From: Planctomycetota bacterium
GTDB lineage: Bacteria; Planctomycetota; UBA1135; UBA2386
Assembly: GCA_016713175.1 (NCBI GenBank)
Contig: JADJPQ010000030.1
Coordinates: forward strand, 212,335-276,334
Length of the DNA: 64,000 nt
Reading direction: 5' to 3'
In this document: in pieces, positions 1-8,439 of the stretch
Numbering within the stretch: the stretch's first letter is position 1
Layout: the number at the start of each line of letters is the position of its first letter
Made by a program: the position numbers and the translations under genes
The notes under the pieces: model-generated
Seen by the model: only the letters and a program-made list of their open reading frames with translations
Told to the model about the DNA's origin: nothing
The model's database searches: none

Positions 1-1639
1 TCTGGTCGCGGCGGATGCCGGCAGCCGAGGTGAGGATCCGGCCGTCGGCGCCGCGAACGAGCGCGTAGCCGCGGCCGAGGACGCGGGCCGGATCCAGCAG
101 GCGCTGGCGCGCGGTCTGCTGGTCGAGGCGGGCTTGAGCGCGATCGATCTGGCGTTGGCCAGCGGTCGTCAGCCGGGCCTGGTCGGCCGCCAGCGCCGCG
201 CGCCCGCGATGCAGGCAGAGCCGCGACCACGTGTGCAGGTCGCGGCCGCTCCGCATCAGTTCGACGGTGGTCGTCCAGACCAGCGCCAGCGCTCGATCGC
301 CGAGCTTGCGCGCGGCCAGGGCGACGAACGTCCGTTCGTGTTGCAGCCGATGCCGGACGCCCTGCTGCAGCTCGCGGACGGCGATGCCGAGGTCCTGCCG
401 GGCATGAGCCAGCTGTCGGCCGAGCACTTGCTGCAGCCGCCGGGCTTGTTCGCGCACGGTCGTGCGGGCTTCGCGGACGCAGTCGACCAGGAACTCGGCG
501 ACCGCGGTCGGGGTCTTCTCCGAATGCGCGATCGCGTCCAGCACCGACTGGTCGCGCTGATGGCCGATGCCGACCAGCACCTTCAACGGATGCCTGGCCA
601 CGGCCAGCGCGATGTCGCGGTCGTCGAACCAGGCCAGGTCGGTGCGCGAGCCGCCGCCGCGCAGGATGCACAGCACGTCGAAGCGATCGGCCCGCGGCGC
701 CAGCCAGTTCAGCCCGGCGAGCAGGCTCGGCTTCAGTTCGATGCCCTGCACGCGGATCGGCACCAGGGTGACTTCGAAGCCGATGCGCGACTCCTCCAGG
801 TGTTTGAGGAAGTCGTTCCAGCCATCGGATTCGGGGCTGGTCAGCACGGCGACGCGCAGCGGTGGGATCGGCACGCCGAGCGAACGATTGCGCTCGACGA
901 GGCCCTGCTCGCGCAGTTCGCGCAGGATCTGTTCGCGCGTCAGCGCCATCTTGCCGAGCGTGAAGCTCGGATCGATGTCCTCGATGATGACCTGGTAACG
1001 GCCGGTGGCCGGGTAGAGGTCGATGTTGACCAGAGCGCGGATCTCGATGCCGTCGCGCAGCGTCAGCGGATCGGCGCCGGCCGCGAGCCTGGGCAGCAGG
1101 CGTTGCGCGGTGCGTTCGAACAGCGCGACCTCGACCGTGGCCGCCGGGCGCGCCTGGCCGCGCGCCTTCTCGACCAACGAGAAGAAACGGTGTTGTCGAC
1201 TCGCCGATTTGTCGAAATCGACGATCTCGCCGACGACCCACAGCGGTTGCGGGAACTGCCCCTTCAGCGCGTCGCGGACGCGCTGGTTGAGTGCCGAGAT
1301 CGACAACGCCGGCGGCGGCGCCTCCGGGTCGTCACCGGCGGTCGCCGCGGCCAGCGGCGGACCTTCCTGTCGCGAGCGCGGTTTGTCGGCTGCTTTGGCC
1401 GGCGCCGTGCCCAGCGTGCCGGCGATCAGGCTCATGATCTCCGGCGCGAACTCGAACAGATGCCGGACGAACGTCGAGTAGACCAGCTCGGCGTGGCGCG
1501 CGGGGATCCGCCAGGTCTTGGTCTTGGGATCCCATCGCCGTTCGGGCAGATTCTTGACCTCGGCGACCAGGTCCTCCCGGTACGCAAAGCGCAACAGCAG
1601 GAACGCGCCGTCCGGGTCCAGTTCGACGGTGCCGGTCAT
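1..1639 (-). CDS. xseA: Exodeoxyribonuclease VII large subunit, with N-terminal HARP-like domain (3' end outside window)
   Basis: The reading frame is open from an ATG at 1639 down to base 1, so the C-terminus lies beyond the window; 546 codons are visible. ExoVII degrades single-stranded DNA in the cytoplasm with the small subunit XseB, which is not seen here. Residues about 10-65 look like a HARP-type module (FAYREDLVAEVKNLPERRW, then a TKTWRIP stretch), which is not part of standard XseA. An OB-fold follows (start near ALSISALNQ, about residues 112-230), then the nuclease domain with RGGGSRTDLAWFDD and VGIGHQRDQSVLDAIAHSEKTP-like signatures, then a long coiled coil (VREQARRLQQVLG onward). 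It is divergent from the secreted-protein gene at 1783. Identification is firm; the role of the N-terminal module is inferred. Confidence 0.9.
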   Translation of the reverse strand, partial: MTGTVELDPDGAFLLLRFAYREDLVAEVKNLPERRWDPKTKTWRIPARHAELVYSTFVRHLFEFAPEIMSLIAGTLGTAPAKAADKPRSRQEGPPLAAATAGDDPEAPPPALSISALNQRVRDALKGQFPQPLWVVGEIVDFDKSASRQHRFFSLVEKARGQARPAATVEVALFERTAQRLLPRLAAGADPLTLRDGIEIRALVNIDLYPATGRYQVIIEDIDPSFTLGKMALTREQILRELREQGLVERNRSLGVPIPPLRVAVLTSPESDGWNDFLKHLEESRIGFEVTLVPIRVQGIELKPSLLAGLNWLAPRADRFDVLCILRGGGSRTDLAWFDDRDIALAVARHPLKVLVGIGHQRDQSVLDAIAHSEKTPTAVAEFLVDCVREARTTVREQARRLQQVLGRQLAHARQDLGIAVRELQQGVRHRLQHERTFVALAARKLGDRALALVWTTTVELMRSGRDLHTWSRLCLHRGRAALAADQARLTTAGQRQIDRAQARLDQQTARQRLLDPARVLGRGYALVRGADGRILTSAAGIRRDQ

Positions 1640-1782
1640 CGGTCGGTCGTTCTAGCGGATGCTCGGGGTCGGGGGCAGCAAAACCGGTGGTGTGCGCCCG
1701 TCTGGCAGAATCCCCGCGAAATCCGCGTGCGCTCTGGCATGGCTGGTCCTTCCCGGATGTCCCGTTCCGAGGAACCAAAGCC

Positions 1783-2964
1783 ATGCGCGTCACCCTTGCC
1801 TTTGCGGCGATGCTCGGCATCACCGCTGCCACCAGTGCCCAACGCCTCGTTGCCTACGATCCCTTCGGCGGCCTGATGGCCGAGACCCAGCCGCCGGACA
1901 CGATCGTGCCGGCACCCAACCCGCCGTTCCCGATCTACCCGACCGTACCGATCCTGCCACCGCCGGCGGCGATCGCCGCCGGCGATGCGACCTCGAACAC
2001 GATCACCGGCATGACCTGGTTCACCAACGGCATGGTGCTGGCGTCGATGCCGTCGCCGAGTTTTCCGCCGGCCGGACCCGCCATGCCGCCGTTCCCGATC
2101 GCGCCGCCGGTGCTGGCGATGCTCGGTGGTCCGGTCACCGGCATCGCGCTCAACCCGGTCGCCGGCATCCTGTGGCTGACGTCGGGCGGTCTGATCGTCG
2201 GCGTCGCACCGGTGCCGGGCACGCCGGTCGTGTTTCCGCCGTTTGCGTTGGCGTTCCCGACCGGGCCGCTGGCGGGTCTCGAGTGGGATGGACTGACGGG
2301 AACGTTGCTCGCGGTCGACCTCGGCGCCGTCACCTACACGTTCTTCCCGGGTGGATTGCCGGCCGGGCCGCCGATCCTGCTGCCCTTGGTGATGCCAGCC
2401 CCGATCGGCGACGTCGCGATCGACAAGTCGGGCGTCGCCAATCCGGCTGGTGTCCGTTCGATCTGGATCACCGGTGGCCCGCTGTTCGTCGATCTGACGT
2501 TGCCGATGGGGCCGATCCCGACCGGCGTCGGTCCTGGCGCGGGCCTCGCGTACCTGCCGCGGCCGGCGTCGGCGCCGCCGCTCGGCGCGTGTCCGTGCGG
2601 GCCGCTGTTCACGCCGGTGTGGGGCACGACGGGTCCGATGACCGCGGGGAACGGCGCGTTCGCGATCACGCTCGGTGGTCTGCCGCCCGGGCAGATCGCG
2701 CTGTTCGCGTTCGACTTCGTGTTCAACCCGGCGTTCCCGTTGATCAACGGCGTCGGTTGTCCGCTCGGGCTGGTGATCGGCTCGGCGACGATGGCGGTCG
2801 GCGCGGGATTCGCCGGCCCCGGTGGCGTCGCGGTCTTCCCGTTCGGCTTGCCGATGATCCCCGGGCTCGGGCCGATCTACGAACAGACCTTCACGCTGTG
2901 TCCGGCGGATCCGGTCGGTTTCGTGCTGGCGCCGATGCTGCAACTGGCTGCCGGCGGCACCTAG
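1783..2964 (+). CDS. Secreted protein with planctomycete-type C-terminal module
   Basis: A 393-residue protein. I chose the ATG at 1783 because it is followed by a clean signal peptide (MRVTLAFAAMLGITAATSAQ) and preceded by GAGGAA about nine bases upstream; the longer open frame begins at 1687. The mature chain is rich in Pro, Gly and Ala with few charged residues. Its C-terminal 130 residues begin at a CPCG motif, continue through GNGAFAITLGGLPPGQ and end in a Cys-containing strand (TFTLCPADPVGF). The same architecture recurs in other secreted proteins of this window, so it probably folds as a beta-sandwich or acts as a sorting or anchoring domain. The function of the whole protein is unknown. 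Its stop codon overlaps the convergent gene at 2961 within a shared CTAG. Confidence 0.75.
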   Translation: MRVTLAFAAMLGITAATSAQRLVAYDPFGGLMAETQPPDTIVPAPNPPFPIYPTVPILPPPAAIAAGDATSNTITGMTWFTNGMVLASMPSPSFPPAGPAMPPFPIAPPVLAMLGGPVTGIALNPVAGILWLTSGGLIVGVAPVPGTPVVFPPFALAFPTGPLAGLEWDGLTGTLLAVDLGAVTYTFFPGGLPAGPPILLPLVMPAPIGDVAIDKSGVANPAGVRSIWITGGPLFVDLTLPMGPIPTGVGPGAGLAYLPRPASAPPLGACPCGPLFTPVWGTTGPMTAGNGAFAITLGGLPPGQIALFAFDFVFNPAFPLINGVGCPLGLVIGSATMAVGAGFAGPGGVAVFPFGLPMIPGLGPIYEQTFTLCPADPVGFVLAPMLQLAAGGT

Positions 2965-3281
2965 GCCGGCCGCGCGGTCGGTGCGCGCCGATCGCCGAGC
3001 ACTGCGAACGCGCCGAGCACCAGCGCCGGCGCGCAGAAGATCCAGAACGCCTGCAGGTTGCCAAAGCGCCAGGTCGTCAGCGCGCCGAACGCCAGCAGCA
3101 GCCAGCCGCCGAGCCGCGGTCGCCAGATCGTCGTCGCCGACGCGATCAGCAGCATCGCGAGGCCGACGATGGGTTCGGTCGCGGTGCCTTCCGCGACGAA
3201 GTCGCAGATCGCGAACCAGGTCCAGAAGCCAGCCCAGGCCAGCACCAGGCCGCGGAGCAGCCACAGGGTGGGTTTGCTCAT
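2961..3281 (-). CDS. Small multi-pass membrane protein, probable TetR target
   Basis: A 106-residue hydrophobic protein with three or four predicted membrane segments (WLLRGLVLAWAGFWTWFAI; IVGLAMLLIASATTI; LGGWLLLAFGALTTW; FWIFCAPALVLGAFAVL). I took the ATG at 3281 (MSKPTLW) rather than the frame start at 3311, because the longer version would carry ten charged residues ahead of the first segment and would run towards the palindrome. I do not recognise the family. It lies just downstream of a perfect palindrome (3317-3332) that follows a TetR-family gene on the same strand, so it is probably the gene that regulator represses. The last codons overlap the stop of the convergent secreted-protein gene. 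Confidence 0.6.
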   Translation of the reverse strand: MSKPTLWLLRGLVLAWAGFWTWFAICDFVAEGTATEPIVGLAMLLIASATTIWRPRLGGWLLLAFGALTTWRFGNLQAFWIFCAPALVLGAFAVLGDRRAPTARPA

Positions 3282-3316
3282 GTCAGGATCGTCCTCAGAG
3301 AGAAGGCGCATGAACT

Positions 3317-3332
3317 GTTAGTGCACACTAAC
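3317..3332. promoter_or_regulatory. Perfect 16-bp palindrome, probable TetR-family operator
   Basis: GTTAGTGCACACTAAC is two exact inverted 7-bp arms (GTTAGTG/CACTAAC) around a 2-bp centre. It lies 36 bp upstream of the start of the membrane-protein gene (3281) and 47 bp downstream of the end of the TetR-family gene (3379), both on the minus strand. Size and symmetry are typical of TetR-family operators. The assignment to this regulator is inferred from proximity. Confidence 0.6.
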
Positions 3333-3378
3333 TCCGACGATCCTGTCGCGCAAGCCCTGATTTCCCGGGGTGCGCACG

Positions 3379-3960
3379 TCAGCCCAACAGGTGCCGACCG
3401 ACGCTGCCCATCAGCTTCTTGCGCAGATCCTCCGACAGCAGGCCGAGTTCGCGACCGAGATTGACCGCGGTGCCGAGTCCCAGCAGCGCCCAGGCCGTAA
3501 GCTCGATGCCCGGCAGATCCCGCATCGGGCGTTCGGCGCGATGTTCGCGAACCCGCTCGGCGACGAATTCGACGAACGTCCGGTAGACGGCGCGCAGCGC
3601 TTCGCGGATCTCCGGGTCGTCGGTTTCCGACCAGCCGGCGAACAGGATCCGGTACAGCCCGAATTCACCGAGGTGCTCGGCTTCGTAGGCGAGCAGTTGT
3701 TCGGCGCTGGTCTCACGGCGGCGGCGCTGTTGCAGCACGCCTTCCCAGATCGAGCGCGAGTTGCTGGCGACGAACTGCAGCGCGGCGATGAACATCGCCC
3801 GCTTGTCGGGCCAGAGGCGGTACAGGATCGGTTCCTGCACGTCGCAGCGGCGCGCCAGTTCGGCGGTGGTCGTGCGGCGATAGCCGAGCTCGGCGAAGGC
3901 GGCGGCGACCTTGCCGATCAGTTCGGCGCGGCGTTGCGGGCTCTGGTCCTTGCGCGGCAT
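3379..3960 (-). CDS. TetR/AcrR-family transcriptional repressor
   Basis: A 193-residue protein. Residues about 10-55 form the TetR helix-turn-helix (RAELIGKVAAAFAELGYRRT, TTAELARRCDVQEPILYRLW), in the usual position and with the usual pre-helix. The C-terminal helical half (from about residue 60) is the ligand-binding and dimerisation part and diverges, so the ligand cannot be read from sequence. It acts in the cytoplasm on DNA. Its most likely site is the palindrome at 3317-3332, which precedes the small membrane-protein gene. The length is normal for the family. Confidence 0.85.
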   Translation of the reverse strand: MPRKDQSPQRRAELIGKVAAAFAELGYRRTTTAELARRCDVQEPILYRLWPDKRAMFIAALQFVASNSRSIWEGVLQQRRRRETSAEQLLAYEAEHLGEFGLYRILFAGWSETDDPEIREALRAVYRTFVEFVAERVREHRAERPMRDLPGIELTAWALLGLGTAVNLGRELGLLSEDLRKKLMGSVGRHLLG

Positions 3961-4074
3961 CGGCGCATGCTGGCTGCCGCCCCTGGCCGCGGCAAGGGTG
4001 CCGTGAAAACGGCGATGGCCGCAGCGGCGAGTGCCGGTGCGGCCATCACGGTGTCCGTCAGGACTGCAGTCGGA

Positions 4075-5874
4075 TCACAGCAGGCCGAGCACCAGCTTGA
4101 TCGCGTTCGACGACGAGGTGGACAGGTTGCCCATGCCGTCGATGTTCAGCGTCACGCCCTGCGTGTACAGCTGCGCACCCATCCAGCCGCCGGCGTCCGG
4201 CGAAGTGCCCAGCGGCAACGGCAGGCCGATCGTGGTCCACGGCGCGGGGATCGGCGAGAACACCATGTCGAGCGTGTTCGGCACCAGGATGCTCTGCAAG
4301 CAGCCCGGGTTGCCCAACGGCAGCGGGGTGCCGGGGGCGACGTGCGTGAAGTCCAGCAGCACGGCCGCGATCGCGGCGGTGGCCGGCATGTTGGCCAGCG
4401 TGTGGGTCAGCGTGAAGCCGGTCGGGACGCCCAGGACCGGGCGGATGCTCGGCACCAGCGTCATGCCGGCCTGCGTACCTTCGGCGGCAGTCGTGAACGG
4501 CGTCTCGTGCGACAGGTCGCGGTTGCCCGGATCGACCGCCAGCACCGTGGTGGTGCCGCCGCGGCTGAAGCCGGTGATGCAGAAGTTGCCCTGGATGCCG
4601 TTCATGGCGCCCCAGCGCATGTCGATCGTGCCGTTCTCCTGGAACACGCACTGGAACGTGTTGACCGAGTAGCCGGCGGCGGCCACCGAGAACTCGCCGA
4701 TTTCCAGCCAGGTCACGTAGGTGACGCCGTTGCCCGCACCGCCCGACAGGTCGGTGTTGATGTACATGCCGGACGTCGGGTTGGTCGTCACGTTGCGGCC
4801 GGCGTGCAGGTCCTTCCAGATCATGCAGACGCGCGCCATCGAGTTGAAGAACTCCAACATCGACGGCGACAGGTCGGTGACCGTATTGGTGCCGAGCCAG
4901 ACGAAGCCGTTGGTGCAGGCCGAGAACGCAGTCGTCGAGCCGCCCGGGAAGTTGAACGTGAAGCCCGGGGTCTCGGTGACGACCGAGTCGTCACCGACGC
5001 TGTCCACCGCGCCGCCCAGCGCCGTTGCCGACAGGTCGACCGCGTTGGTGCCGCCGACGACGGTGTAGACGCTCGGGGTCGTCGGGTTGTCCGGGAACAG
5101 CGTCAGGCTCTTGCCGCCGCGCAGGTCGAAGCCGTCACCGATGAAGTTCCATTGCTGGTAGAAGGACTGGGCCTGGCCACCGCAGCCGGCGCCCTTGTTC
5201 TCGACCCAGCTGCCTTGCGGCGCGGTGTAGCCACCGGGGCCGACGAAGTCCATCTTGATGACCGGGACGAAGCCGCTCAGCGTGCCTGGTCCGGCAATGG
5301 TGCCGGCGCAGCGCTGGCCGCGGCCGTTCGCCGTCGTCGACGAGCAAGCGACTGCCGCGAGGTTGGTCGTCGGCGTCGGCGCCGCTGGCAGGATGATCTC
5401 GATGAGCAGGTCACTACCGAGCGTCGGGTCGTAGCTGAAGGCCGCGCCGTTGGCGGCCAGGTCGATGTCGATGTAGGTGTCGTTGGTCCAGGTGCCGTTG
5501 ACCGGCAGCGAGGTGACAGCCATCGGCGCGCTCAATGGGCCCATCGTGCCGCGGTTGGTCGCGTAGGTTGTCGTCATCGCGAGGTGGTCGACTGCTGCCG
5601 TGCCGAGCTGCACGGTGACGCCGGCCCAGGTGTGGCCGCCCTGATTGCGCACCCCGTCGGCCGCGCGGAAGCGCAGGCGGTTGATGGTGATCGGGCCGAT
5701 GACGCCCGCGTTGGTGAAGTGCGAAGTGTCGTAGATGTACTGCTTCAAACCGGCGGTGGTCGACCAGGGAGTCGTCGAAGTGCCGGCGTTGAAGGTGTTC
5801 TGCGTGTCGGGGATCGTCAACGTCTGGGCTTGCGCAACGGCAGCCGTCAGGGCGAGGAGCAGGATCTTGTGCAT
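4075..5874 (-). CDS. Large secreted protein, function unknown
   Basis: A 599-residue protein starting at the ATG at 5874, which gives a good signal peptide (MHKILLLALTAAVAQAQ); the open frame extends further to 6321 but that part is arginine-rich and looks non-coding. The N-terminal half (TLTIPDTQNTFNAGTSTTP onward) is a beta-rich region with repeated Thr/Gly. The middle (about residues 245-430) contains SPSMLEFFNSMARVCMIWKD and FQENGTIDMRWG, which recall secreted adhesion-type NIDO-like domains, but this resemblance is weak. The C-terminal 110 residues carry a GNPGCLQS motif and end in a hydrophobic strand, as in the other secreted planctomycete-type proteins here. No catalytic motif is visible. 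Confidence 0.7.
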   Translation of the reverse strand: MHKILLLALTAAVAQAQTLTIPDTQNTFNAGTSTTPWSTTAGLKQYIYDTSHFTNAGVIGPITINRLRFRAADGVRNQGGHTWAGVTVQLGTAAVDHLAMTTTYATNRGTMGPLSAPMAVTSLPVNGTWTNDTYIDIDLAANGAAFSYDPTLGSDLLIEIILPAAPTPTTNLAAVACSSTTANGRGQRCAGTIAGPGTLSGFVPVIKMDFVGPGGYTAPQGSWVENKGAGCGGQAQSFYQQWNFIGDGFDLRGGKSLTLFPDNPTTPSVYTVVGGTNAVDLSATALGGAVDSVGDDSVVTETPGFTFNFPGGSTTAFSACTNGFVWLGTNTVTDLSPSMLEFFNSMARVCMIWKDLHAGRNVTTNPTSGMYINTDLSGGAGNGVTYVTWLEIGEFSVAAAGYSVNTFQCVFQENGTIDMRWGAMNGIQGNFCITGFSRGGTTTVLAVDPGNRDLSHETPFTTAAEGTQAGMTLVPSIRPVLGVPTGFTLTHTLANMPATAAIAAVLLDFTHVAPGTPLPLGNPGCLQSILVPNTLDMVFSPIPAPWTTIGLPLPLGTSPDAGGWMGAQLYTQGVTLNIDGMGNLSTSSSNAIKLVLGLL

Positions 5875-6367
5875 GTTCTTTGCAAGAGAATGGGAAAACA
5901 AAGCCAGTGGACTGTCCACCGACGGGCGTGGGAAGATACCGCTCGCCCGCCAGGGGTGAAGGCCCGAATGACATGCGCGCTCCGCGAGTCGGCGGCCGGT
6001 ATTTCGGTTTCCCGTGTGAACGTCAATCGCGGCAATCGCAGCCATGCGCCGGGAAGCCGACAGAACGAGCGCGCAATGAGGCAGGGGAACGGCAGCCTGC
6101 CCTCCTGCGGAGAACGCCATATCGCCAGTGCCATCGCGCCTCCGGAGCGGGGGTGGCGTCGGCAGCCCGGTCGTGCGCTGGGCGAAGCGATCGGTCCCCG
6201 TCCGAAGGGCTCGAACGCGAATCGACAGGTGCTCGAGAACCCAACGGACCACGACCTTCGTCCGGTCCACCCGCAGGGAAAGCGGGCCCTGACGTCCCGC
6301 AATGGGAAAACACCTGACCAAGCACCTCGCTGTGGTTTGTCAGGTTCAACAAGACGACGCTACCGCA
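5875..6367. other. 493-bp divergent intergenic region without a recognised gene
   Basis: This lies between the two oppositely oriented secreted-protein genes at 5874 and 6368 and must hold both promoters. Open frames crossing it are arginine/proline-rich shadows. I see no clear -35/-10 pair, terminator or repeat. Confidence 0.5.
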
Positions 6368-7402
6368 ATGTCGTCCAGGATCGCAATGTGCCTGTGGTTG
6401 GCCACGTGGCTCGGTGCGCAGGAGCCCGCGGGGTTGCCCGTGTTGCCGCTGGCCGCGAGCGCACTCGGCATCGAAATCGAGTTCGTCGCTGCCGGCAAGT
6501 TGCCCGATGGCGCGCAACAGGAACGCGTGATTGCCTTGACCAGTGGCGACCCCGAATGTCTGACCGGTTCGCGGATCGTGCAGGTCCGCTACCGGTGGCC
6601 GCAAGGTCGTTGGCAACCGGCCGCCGCGGCGATCGTGCCGTGTGCGCTGCCGGCAGCCCCGCATGCGCCGTGGTCGGTACTGTTGATCGCCGGAGACGAC
6701 GGCCAGATGGCAGGTGGGGTGGTGCTCGATGGCGATGGGAACATCGCCGAGGCCTGGCGCGGGTTTGGCGAGCAGTTTGCCGGCAAGGACCTGCCGTCGT
6801 TCCGCGACGCGGTGCCGCGGCGCGAGGTCGAGTCGCGGCTCGCCGAGTTGGCCGCGGGCAAGGACGCGGCCGCCCGTGCCGGGCAGTCCCTGGTGGCCAT
6901 GCGCACGGACATGCTGCGGCAGTCGATCCACATCGGTGCGGTGATGGAGGCGCTGGCGACCGGAGCCCCAGTCCCGGCGGCGGCGGGTCGCATCGTCGAG
7001 GACTCGTTTGCGGCGATGGCGAGCCGGGCCGAGGCCCTTGCGCCGCTGTTCGGCAAGACGGCTACGAGCTACGGCGAACAGGCCAAGGCGGCGGCGGCGC
7101 TGGTGGCGGCGGCAAGGACCGCCAGACCGGATGCCACCGAAGGCAAGCAGCGTCTCCGGGAACTGCGCCGCGGTTGTGCGAACTGCCACGAACTGACCGG
7201 CGAGACGTTCCAGGGTGAATTGGCGGCGGCCAGCGCGGCGAAGCGTCGGGACCTCGGTCTCGGTGATCGCCCGTTCCTGCTCGGGTACGATGTCCTGCTC
7301 GACTTTTCCGGTCAGCCGTCACCGGCCAGCGAAGTGCCTGGCCTGCTGGCGCCGACGTTCCATCGCGCGGCGCTGCTGCTCGCGGCGTTGCAAGACCGTT
7401 GA
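6368..7402 (+). CDS. Secreted c-type monoheme protein
   Basis: A 344-residue protein. The start at 6368 (MSSRIAMCLWLATWLGAQ) gives a signal peptide; a start at 6386 is possible. About residue 260 is a single heme-c attachment motif (RRGCANCHELTGE), with Met and His residues downstream that could supply the sixth ligand. The preceding 100 residues are alanine-rich helices (EVESRLAELAAGKDAAARAG), suggesting a helical bundle like the class II cytochromes or a cytochrome appended to an unknown sensor domain. It probably acts in the periplasm. The exact role is unknown. The gene ends close to a truncated prolyl-hydroxylase frame on the opposite strand. Confidence 0.7.
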   Translation: MSSRIAMCLWLATWLGAQEPAGLPVLPLAASALGIEIEFVAAGKLPDGAQQERVIALTSGDPECLTGSRIVQVRYRWPQGRWQPAAAAIVPCALPAAPHAPWSVLLIAGDDGQMAGGVVLDGDGNIAEAWRGFGEQFAGKDLPSFRDAVPRREVESRLAELAAGKDAAARAGQSLVAMRTDMLRQSIHIGAVMEALATGAPVPAAAGRIVEDSFAAMASRAEALAPLFGKTATSYGEQAKAAAALVAAARTARPDATEGKQRLRELRRGCANCHELTGETFQGELAAASAAKRRDLGLGDRPFLLGYDVLLDFSGQPSPASEVPGLLAPTFHRAALLLAALQDR

Positions 7403-7403
7403 G

Positions 7404-7664
7404 GCGCGCGCGCAGAGCGATCAGCGGGCTGCAGACGAACTGCCGTCCGCGCAGCCATCTGGTTGCGATCCACTTCTCGCCAGCGAGCACCGGCGCGCCC
7501 ACGTGCCGGGTCCTGGTGTCCGGGTGCGGGCGGTCATAGGCGAAGAACAGCGCGTTGCCGGCGTGCGGCGCGACGTCGACGGCGATGTCGGGGAACGTCG
7601 TGGCGCCGCCGCATTCGGGCGTGTTGAGGTACATCACGATCGTCCGGCCGGTGACCCGCGGCGG
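7404..7664 (-). pseudogene. Truncated 2OG-Fe(II) prolyl 4-hydroxylase-like remnant
   Basis: Immediately after the DinB-family stop codon the same frame encodes the C-terminal catalytic strands of a prolyl 4-hydroxylase: GRTIVMYLNTPECGGATTF, then NALFFAYDRPHPDTRTRHVG and GEKWIATRWLRGRQF. The distal iron-binding His (TRHVG) and the 2-oxoglutarate-binding Lys (GEKW) are present. The N-terminal half with the HxD iron motif is absent; upstream sequence belongs to the DinB-family gene. There is no convincing start codon (GTG-ATG at 7637 falls inside the conserved strand). The frame also has no stop after the conserved end and runs on against the neighbouring gene. I read this as a deletion remnant, not a working enzyme. 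Confidence 0.6.
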
Positions 7665-8183
7665 TCAGGTGCTGATGCCGTAGCGTTCGGCCAGCACTGT
7701 CAGATGGTGCAGTTCGTGTCCCGCGATGATCCAGGCCAGCGCCCGCGCCGAAGTCGTGTTGGCATTGACCGTGCCCCGTCGGGTCCACGCGGCTTCGTCG
7801 AAGCCATCGAGCAGCGACAGCGTTGCGAGCCGCACGCGCCGCCAGTCTTCGGCCAGTTTCCAGGTCGGCAGGCGGTCGGCGTTGGCGCTTGCCGTCCAGA
7901 GGTCCTCCTCGAACGGCGGCAGCGGCGTGGTGTCGCCACGGGCGATCGTCAGCGCGCGATAGGCCATCACGCGTTCGCCGTCGGCGAGATGCCCGATGAT
8001 CTGCCGGACGCTCCACTTGTCGGGCGCGTAGCGGTGGGCAGCCCTGGTGTCATCGAGGGTGGCGAACAACCGGCTCTGCTGCTCGAGGTGGCGTTCGAGC
8101 GTGCGAGCGATCGGGCCATCGGGCACGCGTTGGATGTAACCGTGGAAGAACGGGGCGTATTCGTCGGCGAGTGGACGTTGCAT
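7665..8183 (-). CDS. DinB/YfiT-like four-helix-bundle protein
   Basis: A 172-residue protein starting at the ATG at 8183 (MQRPLADEYAPF). It has DinB-superfamily features: KWSVRQIIGHLADGERVM near residue 60, and a C-terminal GHELHHLTVLAERYG. The conserved histidines (IGHLAD and GHELHH) would coordinate a divalent metal such as Zn or Ni. Members include thiol transferases and many uncharacterised proteins, so the substrate is not known. An in-frame ATG at 8243 would add a basic stretch and is less likely. A prolyl-hydroxylase remnant follows directly in the same frame. Confidence 0.8.
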   Translation of the reverse strand: MQRPLADEYAPFFHGYIQRVPDGPIARTLERHLEQQSRLFATLDDTRAAHRYAPDKWSVRQIIGHLADGERVMAYRALTIARGDTTPLPPFEEDLWTASANADRLPTWKLAEDWRRVRLATLSLLDGFDEAAWTRRGTVNANTTSARALAWIIAGHELHHLTVLAERYGIST

Positions 8184-8439
8184 GGTGAGAACGAGGGCGG
8201 CGACAGTGATCTTAAGGCGCGAGCGCGGACGATCACTGGTCATGTGATTGTGCTTGGCCTCGGGAAAGACTCCCCGCCTGTGTCGATGCCGGGTCGCCGC
8301 AGCGCCCGGAGGGGGCGATGGCCGCCGCGGGCATCCGGACCCGTGCGTTCGTCGCCTCCGGGACGGAGACCCGGGGCGGCGAATGCGGTCGAAGGGCGTA
8401 GGACGGTGTCGGCCGGCGTGGGAAACTACCGTGCGCAGC

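Noticed and set aside
134..1876. Long plus-strand open frame of 580 codons at the left edge
   Set aside because: It is the antisense shadow of xseA; the residue mix (Arg, Gln, Gly, Asp only) is typical of high-GC antisense frames.
1636..3264. Minus-strand open frame of 542 codons
   Set aside because: Arg-rich shadow of the secreted protein at 1783 and of the start of xseA; no motif.
3370..7218. Plus-strand open frame of 1282 codons
   Set aside because: It runs across four real genes on both strands and an intergenic region, with low-complexity Arg/Val/Gly composition and no domain.
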